A stretch of 64,000 bases of DNA from Sandarakinorhabdus sp. (GTDB lineage Bacteria; Pseudomonadota; Alphaproteobacteria; Sphingomonadales; Sphingomonadaceae), in assembly GCA_020692215.1 (NCBI GenBank), contig JAIMKW010000002.1:496001-560000 (forward strand). Direction: 5' to 3'. Numbering within the stretch: position 1 is the stretch's first letter; every line of letters starts with the position of its first letter. Below the pieces are notes generated by a model. The model did no database searches and was not told where the DNA came from. It worked only from the letters and a program-made list of their open reading frames with translations. Made by a program: the position numbers and the translations under genes. This document shows positions 17,522 through 26,706 of the stretch, piece by piece.

Positions 17522-17989
17522 ATGGGCATCAGTGTTGGTGAACAAGAGGACGGAGCGTTGATGGACGAAATCAACACCGTCCCTCTCATTGATATCATGC
17601 TGGTCCTCCTCATCATCTTCCTCATCAGTGTTCCCGTCATTATTCAGACGGTGCCTGTGGAGTTGCCGAAGGTGGCCAACATACCGACTACGACGAAACC
17701 AGAGAATGTTCCTCTTTCGGTAGACACGAACTGCGACATATTCTGGGGCTTGAGCAAGATGGAATCAACCGATGCCCTTCGGGACAAAGGTGGTGCCTAT
17801 CTGTTGGCCGAAGTCGAAAGACAAAAGGCTGCGGGCTCACCCATCGAGCTTCCAGAAGTTCACATTCGTGGTGATGCCTCAACCGAATATCGCTGCGTTG
17901 GTGGAGCCATATATGCCATGCAGCGCGCCGGATACCAGAAGATCGGTTTCATATCGGAGCCACCGGCCGGAATGGTCACGCGCCGCTAG
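17522..17989 (+). CDS. exbD: ExbD/TolR family protein (first copy)
   Basis: A 155-residue proton-motor subunit with one N-terminal transmembrane helix (IDIMLVLLIIFLISVPVII, about residues 24-45). The conserved Asp of the helix (PLIDIMLVLL) that carries protons is present. The C-terminal periplasmic domain has VHIRGDASTEYRCVGGAIYAM and a short tail. It differs markedly from the second copy outside the helix (for example the added Cys residues), so the two are not a recent duplication. Confidence 0.94.
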   Translation: MGISVGEQEDGALMDEINTVPLIDIMLVLLIIFLISVPVIIQTVPVELPKVANIPTTTKPENVPLSVDTNCDIFWGLSKMESTDALRDKGGAYLLAEVERQKAAGSPIELPEVHIRGDASTEYRCVGGAIYAMQRAGYQKIGFISEPPAGMVTRR

Positions 17990-18007
17990 GCCAGGAGCAA
18001 AATTCAG

Positions 18008-18433
18008 ATGGGTATTTCTGTCAAAGAGACGCACCAGGAAGAGCAGCCAAAGCGCGACATGAACGTCGTGCCTCTGATCGACGTCCTCCTGGTTCTGATC
18101 ATCATGTTCATCATCACGATCCCGATCCAGACTCACGCAACAAAGCTGGACCTGCCACCACCAACCAACCTGCCCAACGACATCAAGCCAGACTTCAACC
18201 AGATCAACATCGACTTCCTGAACACGGTCTATTGGAACGATCAGGAAGTAACGATGGAACAACTGGATGGTTATCTGCGGCAGATTGGGGCGATCGAGGG
18301 CGCTGCTCAGCCGGAGCTTCGGTTGAAGCCTGACCAGTTGGCCCGATATGAAATTGTCAACCGGGTCATGGCGATGGCGCAACAGGCAGGGATTTCAAAG
18401 ATGGGCTTTGTAGGAAATGAAGCCTACTCCTGA
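18008..18433 (+). CDS. exbD2: ExbD/TolR family protein (second copy)
   Basis: A 141-residue ExbD paralogue with the proton-carrying Asp in VPLIDVLLVLIIMFIITIP (about residues 22-42) and a periplasmic domain ending in QQAGISKMGFVGNEAYS. It starts 18 nt after the first exbD and closes the operon at a strong terminator. A tonB-exbB-exbD1-exbD2 order is known from Xanthomonas, where the second ExbD is needed only for some functions. The role here is inferred from that. Confidence 0.93.
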   Translation: MGISVKETHQEEQPKRDMNVVPLIDVLLVLIIMFIITIPIQTHATKLDLPPPTNLPNDIKPDFNQINIDFLNTVYWNDQEVTMEQLDGYLRQIGAIEGAAQPELRLKPDQLARYEIVNRVMAMAQQAGISKMGFVGNEAYS

Positions 18434-18471
18434 TCCTTGCACATTTGGCGGATCGGTTTTGATTGTTTCCA

Positions 18472-18501
18472 AAGGGCGGGTTCAACCCCGCCCTTTTTTT
18501 T
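18472..18501 (+). terminator. Rho-independent terminator of the tonB-exbBD operon
   Basis: A perfect AAGGGCGGG/CCCGCCCTT stem with a short loop, extending into a run of eight T residues, 38 nt after the last exbD stop. Confidence 0.92.
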
Positions 18502-18732
18502 GAGCGCAACGCCAGAAGATCTGTGGCCACAAGGGAGGTGGTCACCGGCGATGAAGCGATAGACGGATTTCGCCAAACTGCACCCGCCATGGGCGCACTG
18601 CCCCAAGCTGCTGCAACAGGCGCGCTGCGCCACCTCCCCATTGCTACCGCGCATGATTGCGCTGCATGGCTGCTGTGTGGTTTACAGACTTGGGCGGGAC
18701 GGACAGACTCGCTCCCACCACACCTGAAAAGG

Positions 18733-19494
18733 ATGTTCAGCGTGCACCAGCCGGAATCGGATCGGACCATTGATCGCAGCAGCGCCATGGCCGGTACTCG
18801 CAGCCATTGCGATGCCTGCGTGGTGCGCAATCGCTCCATATGCTCGGCGCTGGAACCCGGTGCCAGGCACCTGCTGGGCCGGGAAGGCCGCATACAAACC
18901 GTGAAGCGCGGACAGACCCTCGTCTGGGAAGGCGAGGATGCACTTCTGGTTGCCAATGTGATCGAGGGCGTTCTGAAGCTCTCCACATCGACCAGCGACG
19001 GACGCGAGCAGATCGTTGGGGTTGTGTATCCTTCGGATTTCATTGGCCGCCCCTTCGGCGAACGCAGCCACCACAGCGTGACAGCCCTGGTCGATTCGCG
19101 CGTGTGCCTGTTTCCGCGTGCCGCCTTCGACCGATTTGCCCATGACCATCCCGAACTGGAGCACCAGCTGCTGAACAAGGCGCTGGATGAGTTGGATCGG
19201 GCGCGACGCTGGATGCTGCTGCTCGGGCGCAAATCCGCTTCGGAAAAGGTTGCCAGCTTCCTTCTGGAAATGTCCGTCAGGCTCGCAGAAGTAGGCTGCG
19301 AGGAAAATGGCCCGCTCGACGAGTTCGAACTTCCGCTCGACCGCCAACAGATCGCCGATGTGCTGGGCCTGACGATCGAGACCGTCAGTCGCCAGCTTTC
19401 ATCGCTTCGGGCATCGGGCGTGGTCGACCTGCCCGGCCGCCGGGCGCTTCACATCCTCGACCGCAATCGCCTGATGGCGCTTGCCGGGGACTGA
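18733..19494 (+). CDS. FNR-type oxygen-sensing transcriptional regulator (Crp/Fnr family)
   Basis: A 253-residue regulator. The N-terminal cluster HCDACVVRNRSIC has the C-x2-C-x7-C spacing of FnrN/FnrL-type proteins, and a further Cys in SRVCLFPRAAF matches the fourth [4Fe-4S] ligand. A cyclic-nucleotide-like beta-roll follows (about residues 45-150), then a dimer helix and an HTH with recognition helix TIETVSRQLSSL. The E-x2-S-R pattern there contacts TTGAT half-sites in FNR. The start at 18733 is the best guess; 18787 (MAGTRSHCDAC) is possible. A TTGAC-N4-ATCAA box lies nearby, between ompW and hemN. Confidence 0.93.
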   Translation: MFSVHQPESDRTIDRSSAMAGTRSHCDACVVRNRSICSALEPGARHLLGREGRIQTVKRGQTLVWEGEDALLVANVIEGVLKLSTSTSDGREQIVGVVYPSDFIGRPFGERSHHSVTALVDSRVCLFPRAAFDRFAHDHPELEHQLLNKALDELDRARRWMLLLGRKSASEKVASFLLEMSVRLAEVGCEENGPLDEFELPLDRQQIADVLGLTIETVSRQLSSLRASGVVDLPGRRALHILDRNRLMALAGD

Positions 19495-19612
19495 AACTCC
19501 CCATTCATGGTTGTCATCGACTGAAAAGTCCCCAGCGAACATCAGGGCCGACTGGTGGAGAGGCGCAGGCGCGTGGATTGCCGCCCGACCCCACGCGGCC
19601 CACAACATGTCG

Positions 19613-20272
19613 TCAGAAACGGAACCCAAGACCGATTCCCACAACCAGCGGATTGATATCCACCTTCACGGTCTGCACACCGGCTGCCGTTGTCGAAAGC
19701 CGCGCTGTAGTATCCATATCGATGTATTTGATGTCGAAATTGATCGCCACTTTATCGTTGATCGGAATGTCGACACCACCCTGAAGCGCCCAGCCGAAGC
19801 TGTCCGAAAGGCTCACATTGGTGGAACCAACGGCCGCTTCCAGGCTCCCTGAGGCGCGCTCGGAATAGAAGATGGTATAGTTCAATCCCGCGCCAACATA
19901 GGGCTGAATGCTGCCGCCGGGTGCAAAGTGATACTGCACGGTCAGTGTCGGCGGCAGCACCCAGGTGTCTGCGAGCTTGCCGATGCTTCCGGTCGTGCCA
20001 GATTTTCCTGAAACGCTGTGTTTGGTGGTTGCCGCGATCAGTTCGATCCCGATGTTCCTGGTAGCCATATAGGTGATGTCGATTTCCGGCGCGAAGGCTG
20101 TGTCCACCGAAACCTGTTCGTCGGGAAATGCAGGCGTGATGCCGCTCGAGCTGTCTTGCGGGGCGACCATGATGGCGCGTGCGCGCAGGATCCAGTCTCC
20201 CGCATCAGCCCAAGCGGGTGCCGCACCGGCAACGAAGGCAAGGCCAGCCATGGCGTGCAGAGCGAATTTCAT
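19613..20272 (-). CDS. ompW: OmpW family outer-membrane protein
   Basis: Small eight-stranded beta-barrel outer-membrane protein, 219 residues, with a signal peptide cleaved near AWADAGDW (about residue 23). Family features include DWILRARAIMVAPQ, TWVLPPTLTVQYHF and GSIQPYVGAGLNYTIFY, with a C-terminal aromatic (GIGLGFRF) as barrels need for assembly. The ATG at 20272 is preferred; the open frame extends to 20689 through hemN and is not coding there. It diverges from hemN across an FNR box; E. coli ompW is also FNR-controlled. Confidence 0.93.
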   Translation of the reverse strand: MKFALHAMAGLAFVAGAAPAWADAGDWILRARAIMVAPQDSSSGITPAFPDEQVSVDTAFAPEIDITYMATRNIGIELIAATTKHSVSGKSGTTGSIGKLADTWVLPPTLTVQYHFAPGGSIQPYVGAGLNYTIFYSERASGSLEAAVGSTNVSLSDSFGWALQGGVDIPINDKVAINFDIKYIDMDTTARLSTTAAGVQTVKVDINPLVVGIGLGFRF

Positions 20273-20365
20273 GATGCGTGTATCTCCATAGTGTTTCAGA
20301 GGATCGATGCGGCATGAAATGGTCGAGACTGAAATCGCTGTCCTTGATCCGGGCCAAGCCGGCAG

Positions 20366-20379
20366 TTGACCTTGATCAA
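20366..20379. promoter_or_regulatory. FNR box between ompW and hemN
   Basis: TTGACCTTGATCAA matches the FNR consensus TTGAT-N4-ATCAA with one mismatch (C for T in the first half). Its centre is 41 nt before the hemN ATG. A -10-like GATAAT follows at 20400-20405. Box and -10 spacing are those of a class II FNR promoter. Confidence 0.85.
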
Positions 20380-20399
20380 CGCGAGCCTCCGCATAGGCG

Positions 20400-20405
20400 G
20401 ATAAT
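20400..20405 (+). promoter_or_regulatory. Predicted -10 element of hemN
   Basis: GATAAT, 20 nt after the FNR box. Transcription would start near 20412-20414, at or just before the hemN start codon, so the mRNA may be leaderless. No Shine-Dalgarno sequence lies at a usable distance. Confidence 0.55.
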
Positions 20406-20413
20406 CTGCAACC

Positions 20414-21736
20414 ATGTGGCCTTATCATCCCGAACTGCTGGCAAGGGCTGTTCCGCGCTATACGAGCTACCCGACGGCTGCGGAATTCACCGACAAGGTC
20501 GGAGCCGCACAGCTGGGGCAAGCGCTCGGTGCTCTGGCACCGGGCACCACAGCCTCGCTTTATGCTCATATCCCCTTCTGCAAGGAGATCTGCTGGTATT
20601 GTGGCTGCAACACCCACCGCGCCAATCGGGCCAGGCGCGTCAGTGCCTATATGGAAGCACTGGATGCCGAGCTGGACTGGCTGGCCCAAAAGGTTGGCGG
20701 CAAGGTTCAGCTCCAGCGCATATCGCTGGGCGGTGGCAGCCCCAACGCGCTGGATGCCATGCGCTTCGTGCGCCTGCTCGATCAGATCCTCACAAGCTTC
20801 GCTGCCGGCAATCCGGAAATCTCGGTCGAGCTCGATCCGCGCACGCTGGATGCCGACTGGACGATTCTATTGGGCAAGGTGGGCGCGAGCAGGGTGAGCC
20901 TTGGTGTGCAGACCCTGGAGCCCCATGTGCAGGCCGCCATCGGTCGTGTGCAGCCGCTCGATATGATCGAGCGGTCAGTCGAGATGCTCCGCGCCAACGG
21001 CATCCAGTCGCTCAATTTCGACTTGATGTATGGACTGCCGGGGCAGAGCGGCGACGATCTTGCACGCACGCTTGATGCAGCGCTTGCCCTGCGGCCAGAC
21101 CGGATTGCGCTTTTCGGCTATGCCCATGTGCCCCAACTGATCCCGCGCCAGAGGCAGATCGACGACAGCGCGCTGCCCGGGCTTGCCGATCGCTTCACCC
21201 AGGCTGCAAATGGCTACCGGCAGCTTGTGTCGGCAGGCATGGTTCCAATCGGCTTCGATCATTTCGCCCGCGCCGATGATCCCTTGGCCATTGCCGCGCT
21301 CGAAGGCAGGCTGAGGCGAAACTTCCAAGGCTTTACCGACGATCCTGCCGAAGCCCTGCTGGGGGTGGGTGCATCGGCCATCACCTGCCTGCCGCAGCTG
21401 CTTGTTCAGAATGAAAAGAACCCCGGCCGCTACCGGATGCGGGTGATGGGCGGTCAATCGGCTGCAGAACTCGGCGTGGCGCGCAGCAGCGAAGACTGTG
21501 AGCGCGGCCTCGTGATTGAAGACCTGCTGTGCGGCCGACCAGCGGATTTGTCCGGCCTTCCAGACGATCATCTGCTGGAGCTGCGTCTCATGCCGTTCGT
21601 GCGGGCCGGGCTTTGCCGGCTTGCAGACGACAGACTGGAAATCCTCCCCTCCGGCCTTCCCTACTCCCGCGCAATCGCCGCCTGCTTCGATACCTACCGT
21701 GCCGGTGGCGCCGAACGCTTCAGCAACGCTGTCTGA
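20414..21736 (+). CDS. hemN: Oxygen-independent coproporphyrinogen III oxidase (radical SAM)
   Basis: A 440-residue radical SAM enzyme that decarboxylates coproporphyrinogen III in heme synthesis when oxygen is low. The cluster motif C-x3-C-x2-C is in FCKEICWYCGCN (about residue 55), preceded by LYAHIPF. The residues RYTSYPTAAEF at the N-terminus and GGGSPNALD are HemN-specific, separating it from HemW. The C-terminal HemN domain begins near residue 370. An FNR box sits just upstream, in keeping with micro-oxic induction. Confidence 0.95.
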   Translation: MWPYHPELLARAVPRYTSYPTAAEFTDKVGAAQLGQALGALAPGTTASLYAHIPFCKEICWYCGCNTHRANRARRVSAYMEALDAELDWLAQKVGGKVQLQRISLGGGSPNALDAMRFVRLLDQILTSFAAGNPEISVELDPRTLDADWTILLGKVGASRVSLGVQTLEPHVQAAIGRVQPLDMIERSVEMLRANGIQSLNFDLMYGLPGQSGDDLARTLDAALALRPDRIALFGYAHVPQLIPRQRQIDDSALPGLADRFTQAANGYRQLVSAGMVPIGFDHFARADDPLAIAALEGRLRRNFQGFTDDPAEALLGVGASAITCLPQLLVQNEKNPGRYRMRVMGGQSAAELGVARSSEDCERGLVIEDLLCGRPADLSGLPDDHLLELRLMPFVRAGLCRLADDRLEILPSGLPYSRAIAACFDTYRAGGAERFSNAV

Positions 21737-21776
21737 TCGCTGGCCGCGCTTGCCCTGAAGGGCTAGAGCCCACCGT

Positions 21777-23045
21777 GTGGGAGAGACTGGGCGCTTGGAC
21801 GAGATCGCACATCTGCAACCGTTGGCGCTCTCGCTCGCCATAGGTCTGTTTGTCGGGCTCGAGCGCGGCTGGCAGGCGCGTGGCGAGCCGGCAGGCCACC
21901 GCGTGGCGGGGTTCCGCACGTTCGGGCTGCTCGGTCTGCTGGGCGGCATCACGGCTCTGCTTCCCACGCTGTTCGGGGCTGTCGTTTTGCTGGGCGCTGC
22001 TGCCACGCTGGTTGCAGGCTATGTCCGCAGCAGCCACGAATCGGCGCTGCACAGTGCAACCAACGCCATCGCCGGCCTTCTCACGCTCGCGCTGGGTGCT
22101 TTTGCGGGTGCAGGCCATGCAACCGAAGCAATGGCTGCAACAGCCGTGATGGTGATGCTGCTGGCAATGCGCCAGCGGCTGCACGCGTGGCTGCGCGGGA
22201 TCAATGCCGAGGAAATCGAAGCCGCAAGCCGTTTTGCCATCGTCGCATTGGTGATCCTGCCCCTCATGCCCGACAGGGCAATGGGTCCTCTCGACGCCTG
22301 GAACCCCCGGCAACTGTGGTTCGTGGTCGTCCTGGTTCTTGGGCTCAGCTTCCTTGGCTATGTCGCGGCCCGCCGCCTCGGGCCCGATCGCGGCCTGCTT
22401 GCCACGGCGGCGGCCGGAGCGCTGGTTTCATCCACTGCGGTCACGGCCGAATATGCCCGGCGCCTGCGCACACCGGGCCCGGCCGAAGGCGCGCTTGTTG
22501 CCGGAATCGCGGTTGCATCTGCCATCATGTATGCAAGGGTCATGTTGCTGACAGCCATTCTGGCGACATCGGCTTTGCCTTCACTTGCCGCCATCATGGT
22601 GCCGGCCGGGCTGGTCGCGGGCGCGCTTGCGGCCCTGGCGATCCATCGCGCGCCATCAACAGCAGGATCAGACGGCGTGGAACTGGGAAATCCGCTGGAT
22701 TTCCGCCCTGCCCTGCTGCTGGTTGCCTTCGTCGCCGTGCTTGCAGTCGGCTCGCGCTGGGCGCTGGCGGAATTTGGCGATGCCGGCATCGGCGCGCTGC
22801 TGTTCCTGACCGGTTTTGCCGATGTCGACGCCGCAGTCATCACTCTGGCGGGGCTGCCCAAGGGCACGTTGACCCCGGAACGCGCGGGCTTGCTGCTGGC
22901 AATGCCGATCCTCGCCAACACTGTGCTGAAGGGGGGGCTGGCCCTTGTGATCTCTCCCAATGTGCGCGGCCTGCGTGCCGCATGGCCCCTGTTCGCCAGC
23001 GTTCTGGCCGCGGGCGCCGGCGTGGCATTGGTTGTGCTTGCCTGA
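21777..23045 (+). CDS. MgtC/SapB N-domain plus DUF4010 membrane protein
   Basis: An integral membrane protein of about 420 residues with around 12 hydrophobic segments. The MgtC-like N-terminal third has LSLAIGLFVGLERGW (about residue 18) and RTFGLLGLLGGITAL; the rest is a DUF4010-type region (TAAAGALVSSTAVTAEYARR, LANTVLKGGLALV). No transport function has been shown for this architecture. The open frame begins at GTG 21777; a GGAGAG site 10 nt upstream of TTG 21795 (LDEIAHLQPL) makes that codon an alternative start. The next gene on this strand is mgtE, a magnesium transporter. Confidence 0.85.
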   Translation: MGETGRLDEIAHLQPLALSLAIGLFVGLERGWQARGEPAGHRVAGFRTFGLLGLLGGITALLPTLFGAVVLLGAAATLVAGYVRSSHESALHSATNAIAGLLTLALGAFAGAGHATEAMAATAVMVMLLAMRQRLHAWLRGINAEEIEAASRFAIVALVILPLMPDRAMGPLDAWNPRQLWFVVVLVLGLSFLGYVAARRLGPDRGLLATAAAGALVSSTAVTAEYARRLRTPGPAEGALVAGIAVASAIMYARVMLLTAILATSALPSLAAIMVPAGLVAGALAALAIHRAPSTAGSDGVELGNPLDFRPALLLVAFVAVLAVGSRWALAEFGDAGIGALLFLTGFADVDAAVITLAGLPKGTLTPERAGLLLAMPILANTVLKGGLALVISPNVRGLRAAWPLFASVLAAGAGVALVVLA

Positions 23046-23138
23046 AGGCCATGTGCTTGCCTCCTGCTCGCGCTGTGCTTCTGCCACTTGCAGCGCATAC
23101 GGGCTGAGGTTGCAATCGCCGCTGGACCGGGCCAAGCC

Positions 23139-24536
23139 ATGCCCGCGATGAGCGAAGCGGAAACACCCACCCTCCAGCCTGCCATGGCAGATAACCGGCT
23201 GCAGCCGGCGTTCCTGCGCGCAGTGGAAGCAGCCCTGTCCGCCGAGGACGAGGGCGAAGTCCGCGCGCTGGTAAAACCACTGCACCCGGCCGATGTAGCA
23301 GATCTGTTCGAACAGCTGTCAGGCGACAGGCGTGCAGAACTGGCCGTGGCACTGGGAAGTGACCTTTCTGCCGATGTGCTGGCGGAAATGAACGACTGGG
23401 TGCGCGATGCCGTCGTGGGCGAACTCGCGCCCGCCCAGGTCGCCGAAGCCGTATCGGAAATGGATACCGACGACGCGGTCGCCCTGATCGAGGAACTGGA
23501 ACCGGCCGAGCAGGAAGCCGTGCTCGACGAGCTTTCTGCCGACGACAGGGTCGCGATCGAGACTGCGCTATCCTATCCGGAAGAATCCGCCGGGCGTCTG
23601 ATGCAGCGCGAGCTGATCGCGGTTCCTGAACATTTCAAGGTCGGCGACGTGATCGATTACCTGCGGGCGCAGGGCAACGACGTTACCGATTTCTGGGAGA
23701 TTTTCGTTGTCTCGCCCGAACACAAGCCGGTCGGCACGATGCGCCTGTCCTGGATCCTCACAACCCCGCGCTGGGTTCCCGTGGCCGATGTGATGCAGCG
23801 CGAGCAGACCCTGATCCCTGTCACGATGGACCAGGAGCAGGTGGCGCTTCGCTTCCAGAAATATGCCCTCATCTCGGCCGCCGTGGTTGATTCGGAAGGC
23901 CGGCTCGCAGGCGTCATCACGGCAGACGATATCGTGCATATCATTGCCGAAGAGGCCGGCGAGGATATCCTCAAGCTTTCGGGTGCTGGCGACGGCGACA
24001 TCTTCGAGCCGGTGGTCGACAGCTACAAGGCCCGCATCCGCTGGCTGATCGCCAACCTCGGCACTGCACTCCTTTCGGCCAGCATCATTGCCAGCTTCGG
24101 TGCCACGATCGAGAAAATGGTAATTCTGGCAGCCCTCTCTCCCATCGTAGCCTCGATCGGCGGCAACACCGGCAACCAGACGATGGCCGTCATCGTGCGC
24201 GCGCTCGCCACCGGGCAGATGACCGATGCGAACACGGCGCGGACCATGAAGCGTGAAGCGCTGCTGGCGCTGTTCAATGGGCTTACGATCGCCGTGCTGC
24301 TGGGCGGGGGCGTTGCGATCGTCTTTCAGGACTGGCTTCTCGGCGCCGTGATCGCGGCCGCCACCCTGTTCAACCTGCTGGTCGCGGGGTTTGCCGGCGT
24401 GATGGTGCCGCTCGGGCTCAGGCGATTCGGGATCGATCCAGCGGTCGCCTCCTCGGTTTTCGTAACCATGATCACCGATTCCATGGGGTTCCTGCTGTTC
24501 CTTGGCTTCGCAACAAATTCAGGGCTGGTGGATTGA
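23139..24536 (+). CDS. mgtE: Magnesium transporter MgtE
   Basis: Homodimeric Mg2+ channel/transporter of 465 residues. The order is: N-domain helical repeats with acidic residues (VSEMDTDDAVALIEELEPAE, LSADDRVAIETALSYPEES), two CBS domains (about residues 125-255, including PEHKPVGTMRLSWIL and DSEGRLAGVITADDIV), and a five-helix C-terminal channel with SPIVASIGGNTGNQTMAV, the family's most conserved segment. The ATG at 23139 or 23148 is preferred over an upstream TTG at 23088. Its stop overlaps the next gene's TTG. Confidence 0.95.
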   Translation: MPAMSEAETPTLQPAMADNRLQPAFLRAVEAALSAEDEGEVRALVKPLHPADVADLFEQLSGDRRAELAVALGSDLSADVLAEMNDWVRDAVVGELAPAQVAEAVSEMDTDDAVALIEELEPAEQEAVLDELSADDRVAIETALSYPEESAGRLMQRELIAVPEHFKVGDVIDYLRAQGNDVTDFWEIFVVSPEHKPVGTMRLSWILTTPRWVPVADVMQREQTLIPVTMDQEQVALRFQKYALISAAVVDSEGRLAGVITADDIVHIIAEEAGEDILKLSGAGDGDIFEPVVDSYKARIRWLIANLGTALLSASIIASFGATIEKMVILAALSPIVASIGGNTGNQTMAVIVRALATGQMTDANTARTMKREALLALFNGLTIAVLLGGGVAIVFQDWLLGAVIAAATLFNLLVAGFAGVMVPLGLRRFGIDPAVASSVFVTMITDSMGFLLFLGFATNSGLVD

Positions 24537-24955
24537 ACCCGATCGAGCCCACCCGATGGGGCCTGACACGGGTTGCCTTTGCTTGCCAGGAGATCGACGA
24601 CATCGCCCGGCGGCAGTCTGGGTTCACCTTCGGCGAAGGGGCGGGCCGGCATGTGCTGCTGACCTCGCGCCGGATCCCGCGCCGTGATCTTTCCGGCGGT
24701 GCATTGTTCTGGATCCTGAAGCACAGCCTAGTGGCACGGCAAGCCATATTGGCCGTTGAAGAAGTCGGCAACCGCGAAGGCCCGATCGCAGCCATCCTGC
24801 TGGCACCCGAGATTGTGCGCGTGGCTCCGCGTCACTACCGCGCCCACCAGGGCTGGCGCTACCTGGCCGAACCGGACTGGCCCACTGAAACAGGCCCCGG
24901 CGAGCCTTTGCCGCCGGATCTCGCGGCCCAACTCGCCGGGCTGTCGCTCATCTGA
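24533..24955 (+). CDS. DUF1489 family protein
   Basis: A 140-residue protein of the alphaproteobacterial DUF1489 family, recognised from GGALFWILKHSLVARQAIL and RAHQGWRYLAEPDWP. Function is unknown. Its start codon is TTG and overlaps the mgtE stop codon (TTGA), so translation probably depends on mgtE. No ATG is available in the conserved part. Confidence 0.82.
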   Translation: MNPIEPTRWGLTRVAFACQEIDDIARRQSGFTFGEGAGRHVLLTSRRIPRRDLSGGALFWILKHSLVARQAILAVEEVGNREGPIAAILLAPEIVRVAPRHYRAHQGWRYLAEPDWPTETGPGEPLPPDLAAQLAGLSLI

Positions 24956-25636
24956 TCAGTTGCAACGGGTCGTCCCCGAGCCGGTTGTCCGCGTCGTGCA
25001 GCGTCCGCCGCCATTGGCCTGGATATTCCCCGAACCGGTGATGCGAAGATCGGATGTCTCTGTCGCCGTAAGGCTGATGTTGCCGGATCCGGAAATGCTG
25101 GCTTTGGCTCTCTGGCAGCGAACTTCGCTGGCCCGTATGCTTCCGCTGCCCGAGATGGACAGGCTGGCATCCCCACAGCTTCCCGCCGCCGTGATATTTC
25201 CGGAGCCAGAAATCGCCAGGGCCAGAACAGGCGATTTCAGGCTGGCAATCTGCATGTCGCCCGATCCGCTGATCCGTCCGCTGAACGGCCCCTCGATCGT
25301 ATCGATGGTCATATCCCCGGATCCGCTGATCGCCGCGCCGGCCAGCGAGCCTGCTGTCACACGGATTGTCATACCGTTCCGGGACCAGCCGCGCGATCTG
25401 CCCTTTTTCGTGCCGATCACCAGCCGGCTGTCGATCACGCGGATATCGAGCCGATCGAGATCCTCCGGCTTGCCAATGGCAACCACCGAAGGCGCCTGCC
25501 CGGTGCGAATATCCACATTGGATGGCGCCGAAACGACAATCGCTTCAAAGGACGACACCGGGAAGGATCGCTCGGCGGCAAGAGCCGGAGCCGTTGCAAG
25601 AAGGGCAGGCAGAAGTGCAACGAGAGTCATTTGCAT
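24956..25636 (-). CDS. Secreted GIN-domain (DUF2807) beta-helix protein
   Basis: A 226-residue exported protein starting MQMTLVALLPALLATAPALA, a clear signal peptide; GGGGAG lies 6 nt before the ATG. The mature part is a putative auto-transporter adhesin head GIN domain: ISGSGD/ISGSGN motifs recur roughly every 19-20 residues (seven GSG turns from about residue 105), forming a repetitive beta-helix. Two Cys pairs near the end may form disulfides. The function is unproven; related proteins are surface or periplasmic. It converges with DUF1489. Confidence 0.85.
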   Translation of the reverse strand: MQMTLVALLPALLATAPALAAERSFPVSSFEAIVVSAPSNVDIRTGQAPSVVAIGKPEDLDRLDIRVIDSRLVIGTKKGRSRGWSRNGMTIRVTAGSLAGAAISGSGDMTIDTIEGPFSGRISGSGDMQIASLKSPVLALAISGSGNITAAGSCGDASLSISGSGSIRASEVRCQRAKASISGSGNISLTATETSDLRITGSGNIQANGGGRCTTRTTGSGTTRCN

Positions 25637-25705
25637 GGGATACTCCCCAGTCAGCAATCCCTCTCTCTCACCATCACTAATCTTCCAGAGCAAAGCTGCC
25701 AAGGC

Positions 25706-25745
25706 ATAAAAAAGGGCTCCGCCATGTTCGGCGGAGCCCGTTTTT
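25706..25745. terminator. Bidirectional rho-independent terminator of carD
   Basis: A perfect 10-bp stem GGGCTCCGCC/GGCGGAGCCC with a 6-nt loop (25714-25739), flanked by A-run on the left and T-run on the right. On the minus strand it terminates carD (stop at 25793). Confidence 0.92.
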
Positions 25746-25792
25746 CATCAGCATTAAACCAGTGAGCGCCGCACAGGCGCCGCACAGGTTTC

Positions 25793-26305
25793 CTATGCTG
25801 CCTTCAGCACATCCTTCAGCACATCCTCGATCTCACGCTGGGCGGCCGGTTCGTCGATATTCTTCATCGCAGCCACTTCGCGGGCGAGGCGGCTGATCGC
25901 CGCTTCAAAAATCTGCCGCTCGGAATAGCTTTGTTCGGGCTGGTCCTCGGCGCGGTGAAGGTCGCGAACCACCTCGGCAATGCACACGAGATCGCCCGAA
26001 TTGATCTTGGCTTCATATTCCTGAGCGCGGCGCGACCACATGATGCGCTTGATGCGCGGTTTGCCGCGAAGGGTCAGCAGGGCATCCTTCAGCGTCGCCT
26101 CACTCGAGAGCTTGCGCATACCAACGGATTCAGCCTTGTTGGTGGGAACCTTGAGGGTCATGCGTTCCTTGTCGAAACGCAGAACGTAGAGTTCCAGACT
26201 TGTGCCAGCGATCTCGCTGGATTGAATTTCGATCACGCGACCAACACCGTGCTTTGGATACACGACGTTGTCACCCACCTGGAAGCTGAGCGCCTTTGCT
26301 GGCAT
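25793..26305 (-). CDS. carD: CarD family transcriptional regulator
   Basis: A 170-residue RNA-polymerase-binding regulator that stabilises open promoter complexes. The N-terminal Tudor-like RNAP-interaction domain has FQVGDNVVYPKHGVGRVIEI and LRFDKERMTLKVPTNK; the C-terminal helical domain binds upstream DNA (about residues 75-160). The length matches alphaproteobacterial CarD. It is monocistronic here, with its own terminator. Confidence 0.95.
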   Translation of the reverse strand: MPAKALSFQVGDNVVYPKHGVGRVIEIQSSEIAGTSLELYVLRFDKERMTLKVPTNKAESVGMRKLSSEATLKDALLTLRGKPRIKRIMWSRRAQEYEAKINSGDLVCIAEVVRDLHRAEDQPEQSYSERQIFEAAISRLAREVAAMKNIDEPAAQREIEDVLKDVLKAA

Positions 26306-26706
26306 AGCCTGAATGGTCCTTTCATTGCGGGCGAAACCTGGTCCCTGCCAATCCCCGCCCGTGTCGGCCCGCCCTGCGGCAGACGATCAGACCCTGTCGG
26401 GCGAACCGCCGCACGGACTGATCCGAAGGGCAGCGCACCGGCATGCGGAGCGAGTTGGCAAGACCTGTCTCGCGCGACATCATCATCTCTACGGCACCGA
26501 CCCGGCGAGACTATCGGGCCAAGCGCCACATTGGCGACACTCAAATCAGAGCGGCGGTGGCACGACACAGGTCTTGAGCCCGAGTCGAACATGCATCTGC
26601 TTCGAGAATGTCCTCCATAGCAGAAATGTGACAGGAATTCCACTCCGACAGTTCTTCGGCAGCCGCAGGCCCCATTTCCTGCTACCCCTCGGCGCCGAAA
26701 CAATTT
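26306..26706. other. Gene-free gap between recA and carD
   Basis: 401 bp. The open frames in it look like shadows: Arg/Ser/Gly-rich, no ribosome-binding site, no family resemblance. I see no tRNA-like cloverleaf and no rho-independent terminator for recA. The carD promoter should lie in the left part. An unrecognised small RNA cannot be excluded. Confidence 0.5.
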
